A DNA stretch of 11,944 nt from an uncultured Eubacteriales bacterium (GTDB lineage: Bacteria > Bacillota > Clostridia > Oscillospirales > Acutalibacteraceae): the NCBI GenBank assembly GCA_948527295.1, contig CAOSWK010000001.1, positions 4,967-16,910 on the forward strand, in the 5' to 3' direction. Shown in pieces: positions 1 through 6,456 of this stretch (positions within the stretch are counted from its first letter, which is position 1; every line of letters begins with the position of its first letter). The notes beneath the pieces are model-generated. The model searched no databases. It saw only the letters and a program-made list of their open reading frames with translations, and had not been told where the DNA came from. The position numbers were made by a program, and so were the translations under genes.

Positions 1-319
1 TGCACATTCACATTTGTTAGTATCCTTGTTGTAAACTTGCGTATTTTTATCACATGTTGGGATTAGCTCACATTTGCCATCATGTCTTGTATATTTATCT
101 GCACAGTCACATTTGTTAGTATCCTTGTTGTAAACTTGCGTATTTTTATCACATGTTGGGATTAGCTCACATTTGCCGTTATGTCTTGTATATTTATCTG
201 CACAGTCACATTTGTTAGTATCCTTGTTGTAAACTTGCGTATTTTTATCGCATGTTGGGATTAGCTCACATTTGCCATCATGTCTTGTATATTTATCTGC
301 ACAGTCACATTTGTTAGTA
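1..319. repeat. 99-bp in-frame tandem repeat, at least 3.2 copies
   Basis: Units begin at 1, 100, 199 and 298, each opening with TGCACA(g/t)TCACATTTG. The first three differ at only a few bases. The fourth copy matches for about 22 bp and then degrades. The period is exactly 33 codons of the minus-strand cysteine-rich gene, so copy-number change would not break the frame. The array continues past the left edge, so the true copy number is unknown. Confidence 0.95.
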
Positions 320-1566
320 GCTGCGTTGTAAACTTCATTTGCTACACATTCATTTTTTTTTTCACACTTGCCATTTACACTTACATAATCGCCTTTACAG
401 CCGCAGTTACCTTTTTTATCACGTTCTTGATTTTCGCCGCATTTAAGCAAGCATTTATTTTTTACAAGTTCATATTCACCGCTACATACACACTTGTTGT
501 CTTCTCCACGGTCAAAATTCTCCCCGCATTTAACCAAGCATTTCCCATCATTAGTTAAGTCAAATTTTTCTGTGTCACATACACATTCGCCTTTTTCGTT
601 TCGGTTAAAGTTTGGCCCGCATGCAGTCATAGGCTCGCACTTACCAGTTTCTTCATTGTACTTCCATCCACTTGCATTGTCACATGCGTCTTTATATTCT
701 TTTTTTGCAGTATCTAATTTACTCTTAGCACCATTGTCTTTATCATTTAATGTCTTATCAATTTCATCAAACTTAGCTTTTTTTGCATCATAATCTTTTT
801 GAACTTTTTTAACTTCTTTTTCTGCTTTCTTTTGTTCTTTCACTGCTGCATTCAAATTTTTCTCTGCATCTTTTCTTGCCTTTGTGGCATTTGTTGATTC
901 TTCCTGTTTAATTTTTTCATCTTGCCTCAAAGTATCTAAACCTTTAACATCGTTGCCTTCTTTGTCTTTGCCACCTTTATTTATGAAGTTTACATTGTTA
1001 TCGGCGTTTTCTTTTGCAGTGTTTGCTTCACTTAATTTGGTATTTGTATCATTTTTTTCTTCCTCTGCCGTTTTTCTTTGGTTTGTTAAATCGTCTACTC
1101 TCTTTTGTTGTTTGTCTATTTTATTTTCTAATTTTTGGAAATTTTTTCTGGTTTTATCTCCAAAAAGCAAAATCTTCATAGCATCGAAATACCTTTGTGC
1201 TGCGGACTTGTTCGAGTTATTCCAGTTTTCTTGTAATGCAGCAGCGTCTAACTTTTTATTTCGTGCTGCATTCATTACTACTAAGCCAGTTGCAATTGTT
1301 CCACCACCGACAACAAACATAACTCCGTTTCCTAATACAAAGCTTACGACGTTGCCCGCGGCTTTTGAAAGGCTAGCCCCAAAACCTTTCTCAGGTCCTT
1401 TATTTTCTCCTTGTTTTTGCTCATTGAGATTTACGTTTCCGTACCTTGCTTGAGTGTTTACTACTTGAGGTTCCCCCTTTTGAGGTCTCTCAACAGCGTT
1501 TCCGTTAAATGTTGTTGCTGTGAACAGCATTACTAACGATAGCGCAACTGATAAAAATTTTTTCAT
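1..1566 (-). CDS. Secreted coiled-coil protein with Cys-rich tandem repeats (3' end outside window)
   Basis: The reading frame is open for 522 codons from the ATG at 1566-1564 to the window edge, so the C-terminus is missing. An AAGGAG site lies 9 nt before the start. Residues 1-24 form a signal peptide (MKKFLSVALSLVMLF...). Residues about 72-99 are a glycine-rich hydrophobic segment that could span the membrane. Residues about 140-295 are Lys/Glu/Ala-rich and predicted by eye to be coiled coil. From about residue 300 the protein is cysteine-rich, with degenerate C-x-C ... C-x3/4-C modules that become near-perfect 33-residue units (TNKCDCADKYTRHDGKCELI core), four Cys each. This resembles EGF-like or other disulfide-stapled extracellular repeats in spacing only; I do not recognise the family. 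A cell-surface adhesin or stalk is the most natural reading but is inference. The plus-strand ORFs over this stretch are shadows. Confidence 0.88.
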   Translation of the reverse strand, partial: MKKFLSVALSLVMLFTATTFNGNAVERPQKGEPQVVNTQARYGNVNLNEQKQGENKGPEKGFGASLSKAAGNVVSFVLGNGVMFVVGGGTIATGLVVMNAARNKKLDAAALQENWNNSNKSAAQRYFDAMKILLFGDKTRKNFQKLENKIDKQQKRVDDLTNQRKTAEEEKNDTNTKLSEANTAKENADNNVNFINKGGKDKEGNDVKGLDTLRQDEKIKQEESTNATKARKDAEKNLNAAVKEQKKAEKEVKKVQKDYDAKKAKFDEIDKTLNDKDNGAKSKLDTAKKEYKDACDNASGWKYNEETGKCEPMTACGPNFNRNEKGECVCDTEKFDLTNDGKCLVKCGENFDRGEDNKCVCSGEYELVKNKCLLKCGENQERDKKGNCGCKGDYVSVNGKCEKKNECVANEVYNAATNKCDCADKYTRHDGKCELIPTCDKNTQVYNKDTNKCDCADKYTRHNGKCELIPTCDKNTQVYNKDTNKCDCADKYTRHDGKCELIPTCDKNTQVYNKDTNKCECA

Positions 1567-1598
1567 TTAAGAACTCTCCTTAAAAAATTATTTTTTTC

Positions 1599-1604
1599 AT
1601 TATA
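1599..1604 (-). promoter_or_regulatory. Extended -10 promoter of the Cys-rich gene
   Basis: On the minus strand the sequence reads TTTTGTGATATAATG: a perfect TATAAT preceded by a TRTGN extended -10 element. No good -35 is visible 17 bp upstream. Transcription would start near 1592, giving a leader of about 26 nt that carries the AAGGAG ribosome site. Confidence 0.65.
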
Positions 1605-2066
1605 TCACAAAATTTTTAAATATTATATACTTTTTTTAAAATTTTTCAAAATTTCAGTATTTAACAAAATTCAATATACTTAATCCACAAATTTATTGAA
1701 ACTGTTTTGTTTGTTCCCGCTAAAATATCGAATTTTGCTGTTTTTTAGCATCAGCACCTTTCAATTTTAATTTTCTACTTTCAAAACTCAACCTCGGCTG
1801 CACGCGCCTTTTTCAACGGTACTATTCACCTTATATATTATGTTAACAATTTTAATGTTACCACGGTGCGCCATCAATCGGTTTGAAAGTCACAAGCTTT
1901 GCGGTTTAAGGTCAACCATTTGCGGCTCTAACCTCAAAGATTTTTGCGAAGGTTAAAATAGATCTGCTGTTTTCTTCTAAAGAACAATTTTTGCTTTTGC
2001 GAAAAGTCCCTTTTATGCTACGTAAAAAGCTACCTTTTAGATCTCCTCCTCATTAAAATTTTTCTC
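1605..2066 (-). other. Non-coding gap, possible structured leader or small RNA
   Basis: This is most of the 760-bp gap between the Cys-rich gene and the XRE gene. All frames are broken by stops, and no tRNA arm, RNase P, SRP or tmRNA signature is visible. Read on the minus strand it is less AT-rich than its flanks and has several short inverted repeats: TAACCT/AGGTTA (about 1930-1956), GGTT/AACC (about 1902-1918), TAACA/TGTTA (about 1843-1860) and GCTAAAA/TTTTAGC (1719-1749). A promoter look-alike sits just upstream at 2067-2072. It could be a long structured 5' leader, a stand-alone RNA or the relic of a duplicated gene. Nothing identifies it securely. Confidence 0.3.
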
Positions 2067-2072
2067 ATTATA
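2067..2072 (-). promoter_or_regulatory. Second extended -10 promoter on the minus strand
   Basis: The minus strand reads TTTGTGGTATAATGAG, again TRTGN plus TATAAT, followed by an AT-rich stretch and a strong GAGGAGGAG site (about 2041-2050). The whole block resembles the proximal promoter and ribosome site of the Cys-rich gene, yet no start codon or ORF follows. Transcription would begin near 2060 and run through the structured gap toward the Cys-rich gene. Confidence 0.5.
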
Positions 2073-2246
2073 CCACAAATTCCGCGTTTTGCATATACTT
2101 AACAATAAACTTTTTAAAATTTGTCAGATTGCCACAATATAATTTTAAAATCTTTCTTTTTTTGCTTTATTTTACATATTACAACATCGCGCCAAATCTG
2201 GATTTACTCCTTTTTAACTAATTTTTTATTTTTTATAGAAAAAAGC

Positions 2247-2275
2247 TTGTAATTATTTAAACTGTGTTATATAAT
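2247..2275 (+). promoter_or_regulatory. Sigma-A promoter of the XRE regulator gene
   Basis: TTGTAA (2247-2252) and TATAAT (2270-2275) are separated by 17 bp, which is close to consensus. The expected start near 2282 gives a leader of about 44 nt. Confidence 0.8.
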
Positions 2276-2325
2276 GTACACAATACTTTTAATTTAACCA
2301 TTTTATTTTTGGAGGAGGTGCTTTA

Positions 2326-2601
2326 ATGAGGCTTAGAAAACAAAGTTTGGGTGACAAGAACATCATCGGAGAAAAGGTCGCTAAAGAGCGAAAAAGCAAG
2401 GGAATGAGCCAAAAAGATTTTTTGGCTAAGTTGCAAATTAAAGGTATTGAGCTCAGCGCTTCGGGCTTATCCAAGCTGGAAGGCCAGCTGAGGCTTGTTA
2501 CGGACAAAGAACTTGTTGCTATAGCCGCTGCATTGAAAGTTTCAACAGATGACTTACTCCGTCGCTCTAAAAGAAGAAAAAAGCGTGTTAATAATATATA
2601 A
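2326..2601 (+). CDS. XRE-family (Cro/CI-type) helix-turn-helix protein
   Basis: This 91-residue protein is almost entirely one DNA-binding domain. The helix-turn-helix lies at about residues 27-51 (GMSQKDFLAKLQ, then SASGLSKLEGQ as the recognition helix), followed by LVAIAAALKVSTDDLL, the usual last helices of this fold. A basic tail (RRSKRRKKR) ends the protein. The start is fixed by GGAGGAGGTG 5 nt upstream of the ATG and by a consensus promoter at 2247-2275. The gene stands alone, with its own promoter and terminator. It is probably a cytoplasmic transcription regulator. Small XRE proteins often control neighbouring genes, and both the Cys-rich gene and the coiled-coil array are near, but no operator can be assigned from the sequence. 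There is no ligand or peptidase domain. Confidence 0.88.
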   Translation: MRLRKQSLGDKNIIGEKVAKERKSKGMSQKDFLAKLQIKGIELSASGLSKLEGQLRLVTDKELVAIAAALKVSTDDLLRRSKRRKKRVNNI

Positions 2602-2642
2602 GGTATAGTTTTTGATTGAATAACCAAACAACATACTAAAAT

Positions 2643-2672
2643 TAGAGGTCACACTTGTAGAGGTCACACTTG
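2643..2672 (+). repeat. Perfect 15-bp tandem duplication
   Basis: TAGAGGTCACACTTG occurs twice head to tail (2643-2657 and 2658-2672). The second copy supplies the left arm of the terminator that follows, so the duplication offers two alternative left arms for the same hairpin. Confidence 0.9.
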
Positions 2673-2700
2673 CAAAGTTGCTTTGCGGTGTGCCTTTTTT
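2662..2700 (+). terminator. Rho-independent terminator of the XRE gene
   Basis: A long stem with GGTCACAC..GCAAAG on the left and CTTTGCGGTGTGCC on the right closes a 3-nt loop (TTG), with two single-T bulges, and is followed by six T. It isolates the XRE gene from the GNAT gene downstream. Confidence 0.88.
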
Positions 2701-2838
2701 ATTGATATTATCTTTTTAAAACGGCTTTATTGCTTTATTTTGCTCCTGCGTGTTATTGTGATATCCCTTTGGATGCATAATTTGGGGGCTTGCTTTTTTG
2801 TTGCGATATGTGCTATAGAATATATCATTGATGTGTGG

Positions 2839-2844
2839 TAAAAT
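2839..2844 (+). promoter_or_regulatory. Probable extended -10 promoter of the GNAT-DegV unit
   Basis: TGTGGTAAAAT carries a TRTGN element before a near-consensus -10; the -35 region is weak. It would start transcription near 2851, downstream of the ATG at 2845. That supports the later ATG at 2875 as the translation start. Confidence 0.5.
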
Positions 2845-2874
2845 ATGATGAGACGTTTGGAGGCTTGTGTTATT

Positions 2875-3378
2875 ATGGATTTTGACAAGATTTTTGAGAT
2901 AATGGACGAAACCTTTCCAGATAGCGAGATGCGCAGTTATGACGGCCAAAAAAAGTTGCTCGATAACTCTAAATATAATATTTATGTTAAGCGAAACGAT
3001 GAGGGCTCTATTGTCGGCTTTTTGGCTTATTGGGACTTGGATAGCTGCCTGTTTTTTGAGCATTTGGTGGTTTCGCCCCACTACAGAGGCCGTGGCTTGG
3101 GCTCGCAGATTATTTTGGATAACATAAAGAACGTCAGCAAGCCTATCTTTTTGGAGGTTGAGTTGCCGACCGACGAGGCTTCGCAAAGAAGAATCAACTT
3201 TTATAAGCGGTTTGGGTTTATCTTGAACGACTTTTACTATGAGCAGCCCGCTTTGCGCCTAAACTGCGAAAAGATGCAATTAATGATAATGAGCTATCCA
3301 AACAGCATCGACGAGGCTGCCTTTGCCCCGTACAAAAAAGAGATATATAAAAATGTTTACAATCAGCTAACAGACTAA
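2875..3378 (+). CDS. GNAT-family N-acetyltransferase
   Basis: This 167-residue protein has the Gcn5-related acetyltransferase core. Residues 62-83 (EHLVVSPHYRGRGLGSQII) contain the R-G-x-G-x-G acetyl-CoA pyrophosphate loop, and INFYKRFGF (107-115) is the usual late helix-strand motif. It would transfer an acetyl group from acetyl-CoA to an amine in the cytoplasm; the substrate cannot be told. The frame stays open upstream to an ATG at 2845. I chose 2875 because TTGGAGG lies 11 nt before it, because the likely transcription start is near 2851, and because MDFDKIFEIMDETFP is a typical GNAT N-terminus. The DegV gene starts 19 nt after the stop with no terminator between, so the two are probably co-transcribed. 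Confidence 0.9.
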   Translation: MDFDKIFEIMDETFPDSEMRSYDGQKKLLDNSKYNIYVKRNDEGSIVGFLAYWDLDSCLFFEHLVVSPHYRGRGLGSQIILDNIKNVSKPIFLEVELPTDEASQRRINFYKRFGFILNDFYYEQPALRLNCEKMQLMIMSYPNSIDEAAFAPYKKEIYKNVYNQLTD

Positions 3379-3397
3379 GTTTTTAAGGAGATTTGCG

Positions 3398-4264
3398 ATG
3401 ACGAACGATTACATTATTTTTACGGATTCTACCTGCGATTTGGAGCCAGAATACGCTGACACGCTTGGCGTTTCGGTTATTGCTCTTGAATTTACCTATG
3501 AAGGCAAGTCGTACTGCGACGGTACAGGCATGTCTTACAAGGATTTTTATAATTTGTTGCGAGAGAAAAAGAGCGTGACTACTAGTCAGATCAACACCGG
3601 CACGTTTATTGAAAAGTTTGAACCTTATTTAAAAGAGGGGCACGATATTCTTTATATTGCCTTTTCTTCGGGCCTTAGCGGGACTTTTGCTTCGGCTCAA
3701 ATTGCCAGAGAAGAACTTCTTAAGAGCTACCCCGAGAGAAAGCTTATTGTTGTGGACTCTTTGTGTGCCTCCATGGGCGAGGGGCTTTTGGTGTATTATG
3801 CTGCTCAAAAAAGGTGCGAGGGGCTTTCTATCGACGAGCTCGCTGCATGGCTTGAGGCCCACAAGTTGAACATTTGCCACTGGTTTACTGTGGATGATTT
3901 GTTTCATCTTAAGCGCGGCGGGAGAGTCTCGGCGGCTTCGGCTGTTTTGGGCACGATGCTCGGCGTTAAACCCGTTATGCATGTTGACAACGCTGGGAAG
4001 TTGATCTTGATGGAGAAGGCTCGCGGTCGCAAAGCTGCGCTAAATTCTTTGGTTGAGCACATGAAGGCCACTGCTACCGTCACCGAAAACGACGCTGTTT
4101 TTATCTCCCACGGTGACACCATTGACGATGCAAATTTCGTTAAAGATCTCGTTTTAAAGGCTTTCCCCGTTAAGGAAGTCCGCATTAATTACGTTGGCTC
4201 CGTGATTGGTTCGCATTCTGGTCCCGGAACTTTGGCTTTGTTCTTTTTGGGGAAAACTAGATGA
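3398..4264 (+). CDS. DegV-family fatty-acid-binding protein (FakB-like)
   Basis: The 288-residue length and motifs match the DegV family. FTDSTCDL opens the first strand, TTSQIN (61-66) and SSGLSGT (90-96) line the pocket, DDLFHLKRGGRVS (166-178) is a family signature, and GSVIGSHSGPGTLALFFLG (267-285) closes the C-terminal lobe. Family members bind one fatty acid in the cytoplasm; FakB proteins present it to the FakA kinase to make acyl-phosphate for phospholipid synthesis. No fakA-like gene is in the window. AAGGAG lies 9 nt before the ATG, and the GNAT gene ends 19 nt upstream. No clear terminator follows; the next promoter begins about 75 bp later. Family assignment is firm; the specific lipid is unknown. 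Confidence 0.93.
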   Translation: MTNDYIIFTDSTCDLEPEYADTLGVSVIALEFTYEGKSYCDGTGMSYKDFYNLLREKKSVTTSQINTGTFIEKFEPYLKEGHDILYIAFSSGLSGTFASAQIAREELLKSYPERKLIVVDSLCASMGEGLLVYYAAQKRCEGLSIDELAAWLEAHKLNICHWFTVDDLFHLKRGGRVSAASAVLGTMLGVKPVMHVDNAGKLILMEKARGRKAALNSLVEHMKATATVTENDAVFISHGDTIDDANFVKDLVLKAFPVKEVRINYVGSVIGSHSGPGTLALFFLGKTR

Positions 4265-4306
4265 TTTTTGGTTGTGTATAAAAAATTTAATTTTCCTCCC
4301 AGTTTG

Positions 4307-4366
4307 TTGTGATAATATACAAAATTTTTATTTGCTATTGTAAATGTCATATAATTATGGTATAAT
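4307..4366 (+). promoter_or_regulatory. Array promoter 1 (upstream TTGTGATAAT box plus sigma-A core)
   Basis: The core is TTGTAA (4338-4343), a 17-bp spacer ATGTCATATAATTATGG and TATAAT (4361-4366). A TTGTGATAAT box begins 31 bp before the -35. The core and spacer recur almost unchanged before array genes 2, 4 and 5. The upstream box recurs clearly before genes 2 and 5; it resembles an extended -10 and could be a second promoter or a protein site. Confidence 0.85.
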
Positions 4367-4402
4367 AATTTAAATTAAGTAAAGATAGGAGAAATTTTAA
4401 TT

Positions 4403-4873
4403 ATGAATTTTAAAAAAATTGTTTCGCTGATTTTGGCTTGTGCATTAATTATTAACCCTTCTGCTAGTTTTGCATCTGCTAAAACGCTTTTAGCAACTGA
4501 AAAAATCGAAAACTCAAAAATTAAAAATAATAACTCATTAAAAAACCATAATGAAGACGAAGACAATGAGGATGATAACTCAACAAAAACAGAAAAAGAA
4601 GAATATAAAAAACATTTAGAGGAAATTGAGAATTTAAAAAAAGAAATTGAAAGCTTAAAAAAGAAAGCTGAAAAATCAGCTAATAACAGCGCCTCTGCCG
4701 ATGCTGAACTCTACTCTAGAACTGCGCTTATAATTGTCTCTAAAATTATTCTCTCTGTTGACTTACTTCATACTTTATGGAAACCTCTTGATGGAACTTT
4801 CTTTTTTCTGGATTTTTTATTATCTTGTTGGCTGTCATATAAATTTTTTCAGCTAAATAAAGATGCCTTTTGA
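4403..4873 (+). CDS. Array protein 1: signal peptide, coiled coil, two membrane segments
   Basis: I do not recognise this 156-residue protein beyond its relation to the six genes that follow. Residues 1-26 are a signal peptide (MNFKKIVSLILACALIINPS, then SFASA). Residues 34-62 are an Asn/Asp/Glu-rich, probably unordered spacer. Residues 63-92 are a Lys/Glu heptad stretch typical of coiled coil. Residues about 107-125 and 131-149 are hydrophobic and could form a membrane hairpin. AGGAGA lies 12 nt before the ATG. It is a single-gene unit with its own promoter and terminator. Its first 114 residues are nearly identical to array protein 4, whereas the membrane tail differs. The likely topology is exported coiled coil anchored by its C-terminus; the role is unknown. 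Confidence 0.85.
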   Translation: MNFKKIVSLILACALIINPSASFASAKTLLATEKIENSKIKNNNSLKNHNEDEDNEDDNSTKTEKEEYKKHLEEIENLKKEIESLKKKAEKSANNSASADAELYSRTALIIVSKIILSVDLLHTLWKPLDGTFFFLDFLLSCWLSYKFFQLNKDAF

Positions 4874-4909
4874 AAGTTTCGCTATTGTTCGCAAGTATAC
4901 ATATAAAAG

Positions 4910-4960
4910 CTAAGAGATCTGTCTTTTAATTTTGAGCTAGGTTTCTTAGTTCTGTTTTTA
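4910..4960 (+). terminator. Array terminator 1
   Basis: CTAAGAGATCT (4910-4920) pairs over 11 bp, including two G-U pairs, with AGGTTTCTTAG (4939-4949), followed by TTCTGTTTTT. The same stem recurs after array genes 3 and 4. A conserved TGTTCGCAARTATACATA block precedes it. Confidence 0.8.
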
Positions 4961-5028
4961 TACGGAATACGAGAGATATTTTTTAATATCTGCTATCTAC
5001 AAAAAATGTAATTTTTGATTCATTTTTA

Positions 5029-5089
5029 TTGTGATAATATGTAAAAAATCTTGTTTACTATTGTAAATATCATATAATTATGATATAAT
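5029..5089 (+). promoter_or_regulatory. Array promoter 2 (drives genes 2 and 3)
   Basis: The core is TTGTAA (5061-5066), a 17-bp spacer ATATCATATAATTATGA and TATAAT (5084-5089). The TTGTGATAATAT box begins at 5029, 32 bp before the -35, nearly the same distance as in promoter 1. The predicted leader is about 25 nt. Confidence 0.85.
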
Positions 5090-5120
5090 AGACGGAATAA
5101 AGATAGGAGGAATTTTGATT

Positions 5121-5711
5121 ATGAATTTTAAGAAAATTGTGTCGCTGATTTTGAGTTGTACTCTGGTTATGAATGCTTATGTTGTTAATATTGCATTTGC
5201 TGAAAATGACATAGATTTAACTATTAAAGTTAATAGCTTAGAGAAACAGTTGATAATGTCTGAAGCCGAAAAAAATTTATTAAAGTCGAAAATTAAAAGT
5301 TCTGAATTAAATAGTCAAAAAACGTTTGAAAAAAACATTGAAGAACTAAAAAAACAAAATAAAAAATTAAAAAAAGTGATAGCCACGAATGTCCTATCGT
5401 CTAATGTTTCTTGGTTTAGCTCATTATTTAAAGTATTTGACGAAATTGTAAAAATCGGGGTTCTAATTACAGGAGGATCACTTTATTTGGCGGCAAAATT
5501 TGAAAAACCTATTAAAAAAACTTTGTCGCTTAAAGCTCCTACAGATCCTTGCCCTAAATATTTGATACCTTTTCGTAATTATGGGGCAAAGGTTTATGAT
5601 GGTATCTGTTTATGTATATTAAAAACCCTTAAAAACGAAGAAATTCAAAAGCAACTAGAAGAAATTTTTAAAAAAGTCATACCCAATAGTGCATCAAAAA
5701 AAGTAAAGTAA
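5121..5711 (+). CDS. Array protein 2: signal peptide, coiled coil, membrane segment, basic tail
   Basis: A 196-residue member of the array, not recognised otherwise. The start at 5121 is chosen over an in-frame TTG at 5115 because TAGGAGG lies 10 nt before it and MNFKKIVSLIL matches its sisters. Residues 1-27 are a signal peptide ending NIAFA. Residues about 33-87 are a Lys/Glu/Leu coiled coil. Residues 108-126 (EIVKIGVLITGGSLYLAA) are a likely membrane span. Unlike the others it continues for 70 more residues, with a Pro/Cys-containing segment (APTDPCPKYLIP; CLCIL at 163-167) and a Lys-rich end. Depending on topology this tail would be cytoplasmic. Array gene 3 begins 34 nt downstream in the same unit. 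Confidence 0.83.
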   Translation: MNFKKIVSLILSCTLVMNAYVVNIAFAENDIDLTIKVNSLEKQLIMSEAEKNLLKSKIKSSELNSQKTFEKNIEELKKQNKKLKKVIATNVLSSNVSWFSSLFKVFDEIVKIGVLITGGSLYLAAKFEKPIKKTLSLKAPTDPCPKYLIPFRNYGAKVYDGICLCILKTLKNEEIQKQLEEIFKKVIPNSASKKVK

Positions 5712-5745
5712 TGATTTATAATTTTTAAGAGGAGAAATTTTTATC

Positions 5746-6201
5746 ATGTGTATTAAGAAAATTGTTTCGCAATTGTTAATTTTTTCATTTGTGATTAGTC
5801 CTGCTAATGTTTTTGCGTTTTCTGAGAAGGGCTCAACTTCGGCCGCTACCCAAATTAAGAATTTACAAAATCAATTAGCATTGCTTAAAGCTGATAAAAG
5901 CCTATCTGAAGCAAAAATTGAAAGCTTGAAAGAACAAATTGAAAAATTAATAGACGACAATGAAGCGTTGAAAGAAAACAACGAAAAACTAAAAGAAAAA
6001 AACAAAAAATTAAAAGCCAAAAAGGAAAAGCTAAAAAAGAGAGTCGAAAAATCATCCACTGATTCTAACGCTAATGTGGTCACTGCCGTTGACAAAATTA
6101 TTAACGCTTACTTTTGGGATAAATATTGGCCAGATATTCTTTTTGGTAGTTTGATAGGCGTGTTAGCATTGTTAGCAATTATAGGTGCTATTTTGGGATA
6201 A
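5746..6201 (+). CDS. Array protein 3: signal peptide, long coiled coil, C-terminal membrane anchor
   Basis: This 151-residue array member has the simplest form of the plan. Residues 1-24 are a signal peptide (MCIKKIVSQLLIFSFVISPA, then NVFA). Residues 34-103 are an almost unbroken run of Lys/Glu/Leu heptads (KLKEKNKKLKAKKEKLKK), the longest continuous coiled coil of the smaller members. Residues 130-151 form a single membrane anchor ending at the last residue. The ribosome site is AGAGGAG. It lies 34 nt after gene 2 with no promoter between, so the two proteins are made together and could pair through their coiled coils; that is inference. The shared hairpin terminator follows at 6266. Confidence 0.84.
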   Translation: MCIKKIVSQLLIFSFVISPANVFAFSEKGSTSAATQIKNLQNQLALLKADKSLSEAKIESLKEQIEKLIDDNEALKENNEKLKEKNKKLKAKKEKLKKRVEKSSTDSNANVVTAVDKIINAYFWDKYWPDILFGSLIGVLALLAIIGAILG

Positions 6202-6265
6202 ACATTCAAAAATATACATTTTTTGAATGTTTCGTTGCTTGTTCGCAAATATACATAATAAAAAG

Positions 6266-6312
6266 CTAAGAAATCTATCTTTCTTAAGTTAGGTTTCTTA
6301 GTTTTATTCTTA
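6266..6312 (+). terminator. Array terminator 2
   Basis: CTAAGAAATCT (6266-6276) pairs over 11 bp with AGGTTTCTTAG (6291-6301), followed by TTTTATTCTTAT. It is nearly the same stem as terminators 1 and 3, and is preceded by the same TTGTTCGCAAATATACATAA block. Confidence 0.82.
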
Positions 6313-6390
6313 TGTACTTTAATATTTACAAAAAAAACATGATTGTTAGTTTGTTTTTGATGTAATGTTCTACAAAATCATTATTTACTA

Positions 6391-6419
6391 TTGTGAATGT
6401 CATATAATTATGGTATAAT
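6391..6419 (+). promoter_or_regulatory. Array promoter 3 (drives gene 4)
   Basis: The core is TTGTGA (6391-6396), the same 17-bp spacer as promoter 1 (ATGTCATATAATTATGG) and TATAAT (6414-6419). The upstream TTGTGAT box is degraded here, unlike at promoters 1, 2 and 4. Confidence 0.85.
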
Positions 6420-6456
6420 AATTTAAACAAACTTATAATTAGGGAGGAATTTAATT

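Noticed and set aside
1..319. Regularly spaced repeats, first thought of as a CRISPR or other non-coding array
   Set aside because: The period is 99 bp with no unique spacers, and the unit translates cleanly on the minus strand as a 33-residue cysteine module in one open frame of 522 codons.
280..1453. Plus-strand ORFs of 92, 99 and 189 codons
   Set aside because: They overlap the minus-strand Cys-rich gene, have no ribosome sites and have compositions expected from antisense reading of Lys/Glu-rich codons.
1790..1845. Ribosomal protein L10-type leader (CAGCCGAGGT on the minus strand)
   Set aside because: No rplJ or other ribosomal gene follows, and the partner strand of the motif is not found.
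1860..1935. c-di-GMP-I riboswitch or T-box leader on the minus strand
   Set aside because: Short matches to conserved bases (CGCAAAGC; a loose TGG-ACCG box) exist, but the expected helices, the GNRA tetraloop and a downstream terminator switch could not be drawn. Kept only as a hint within the leader finding.
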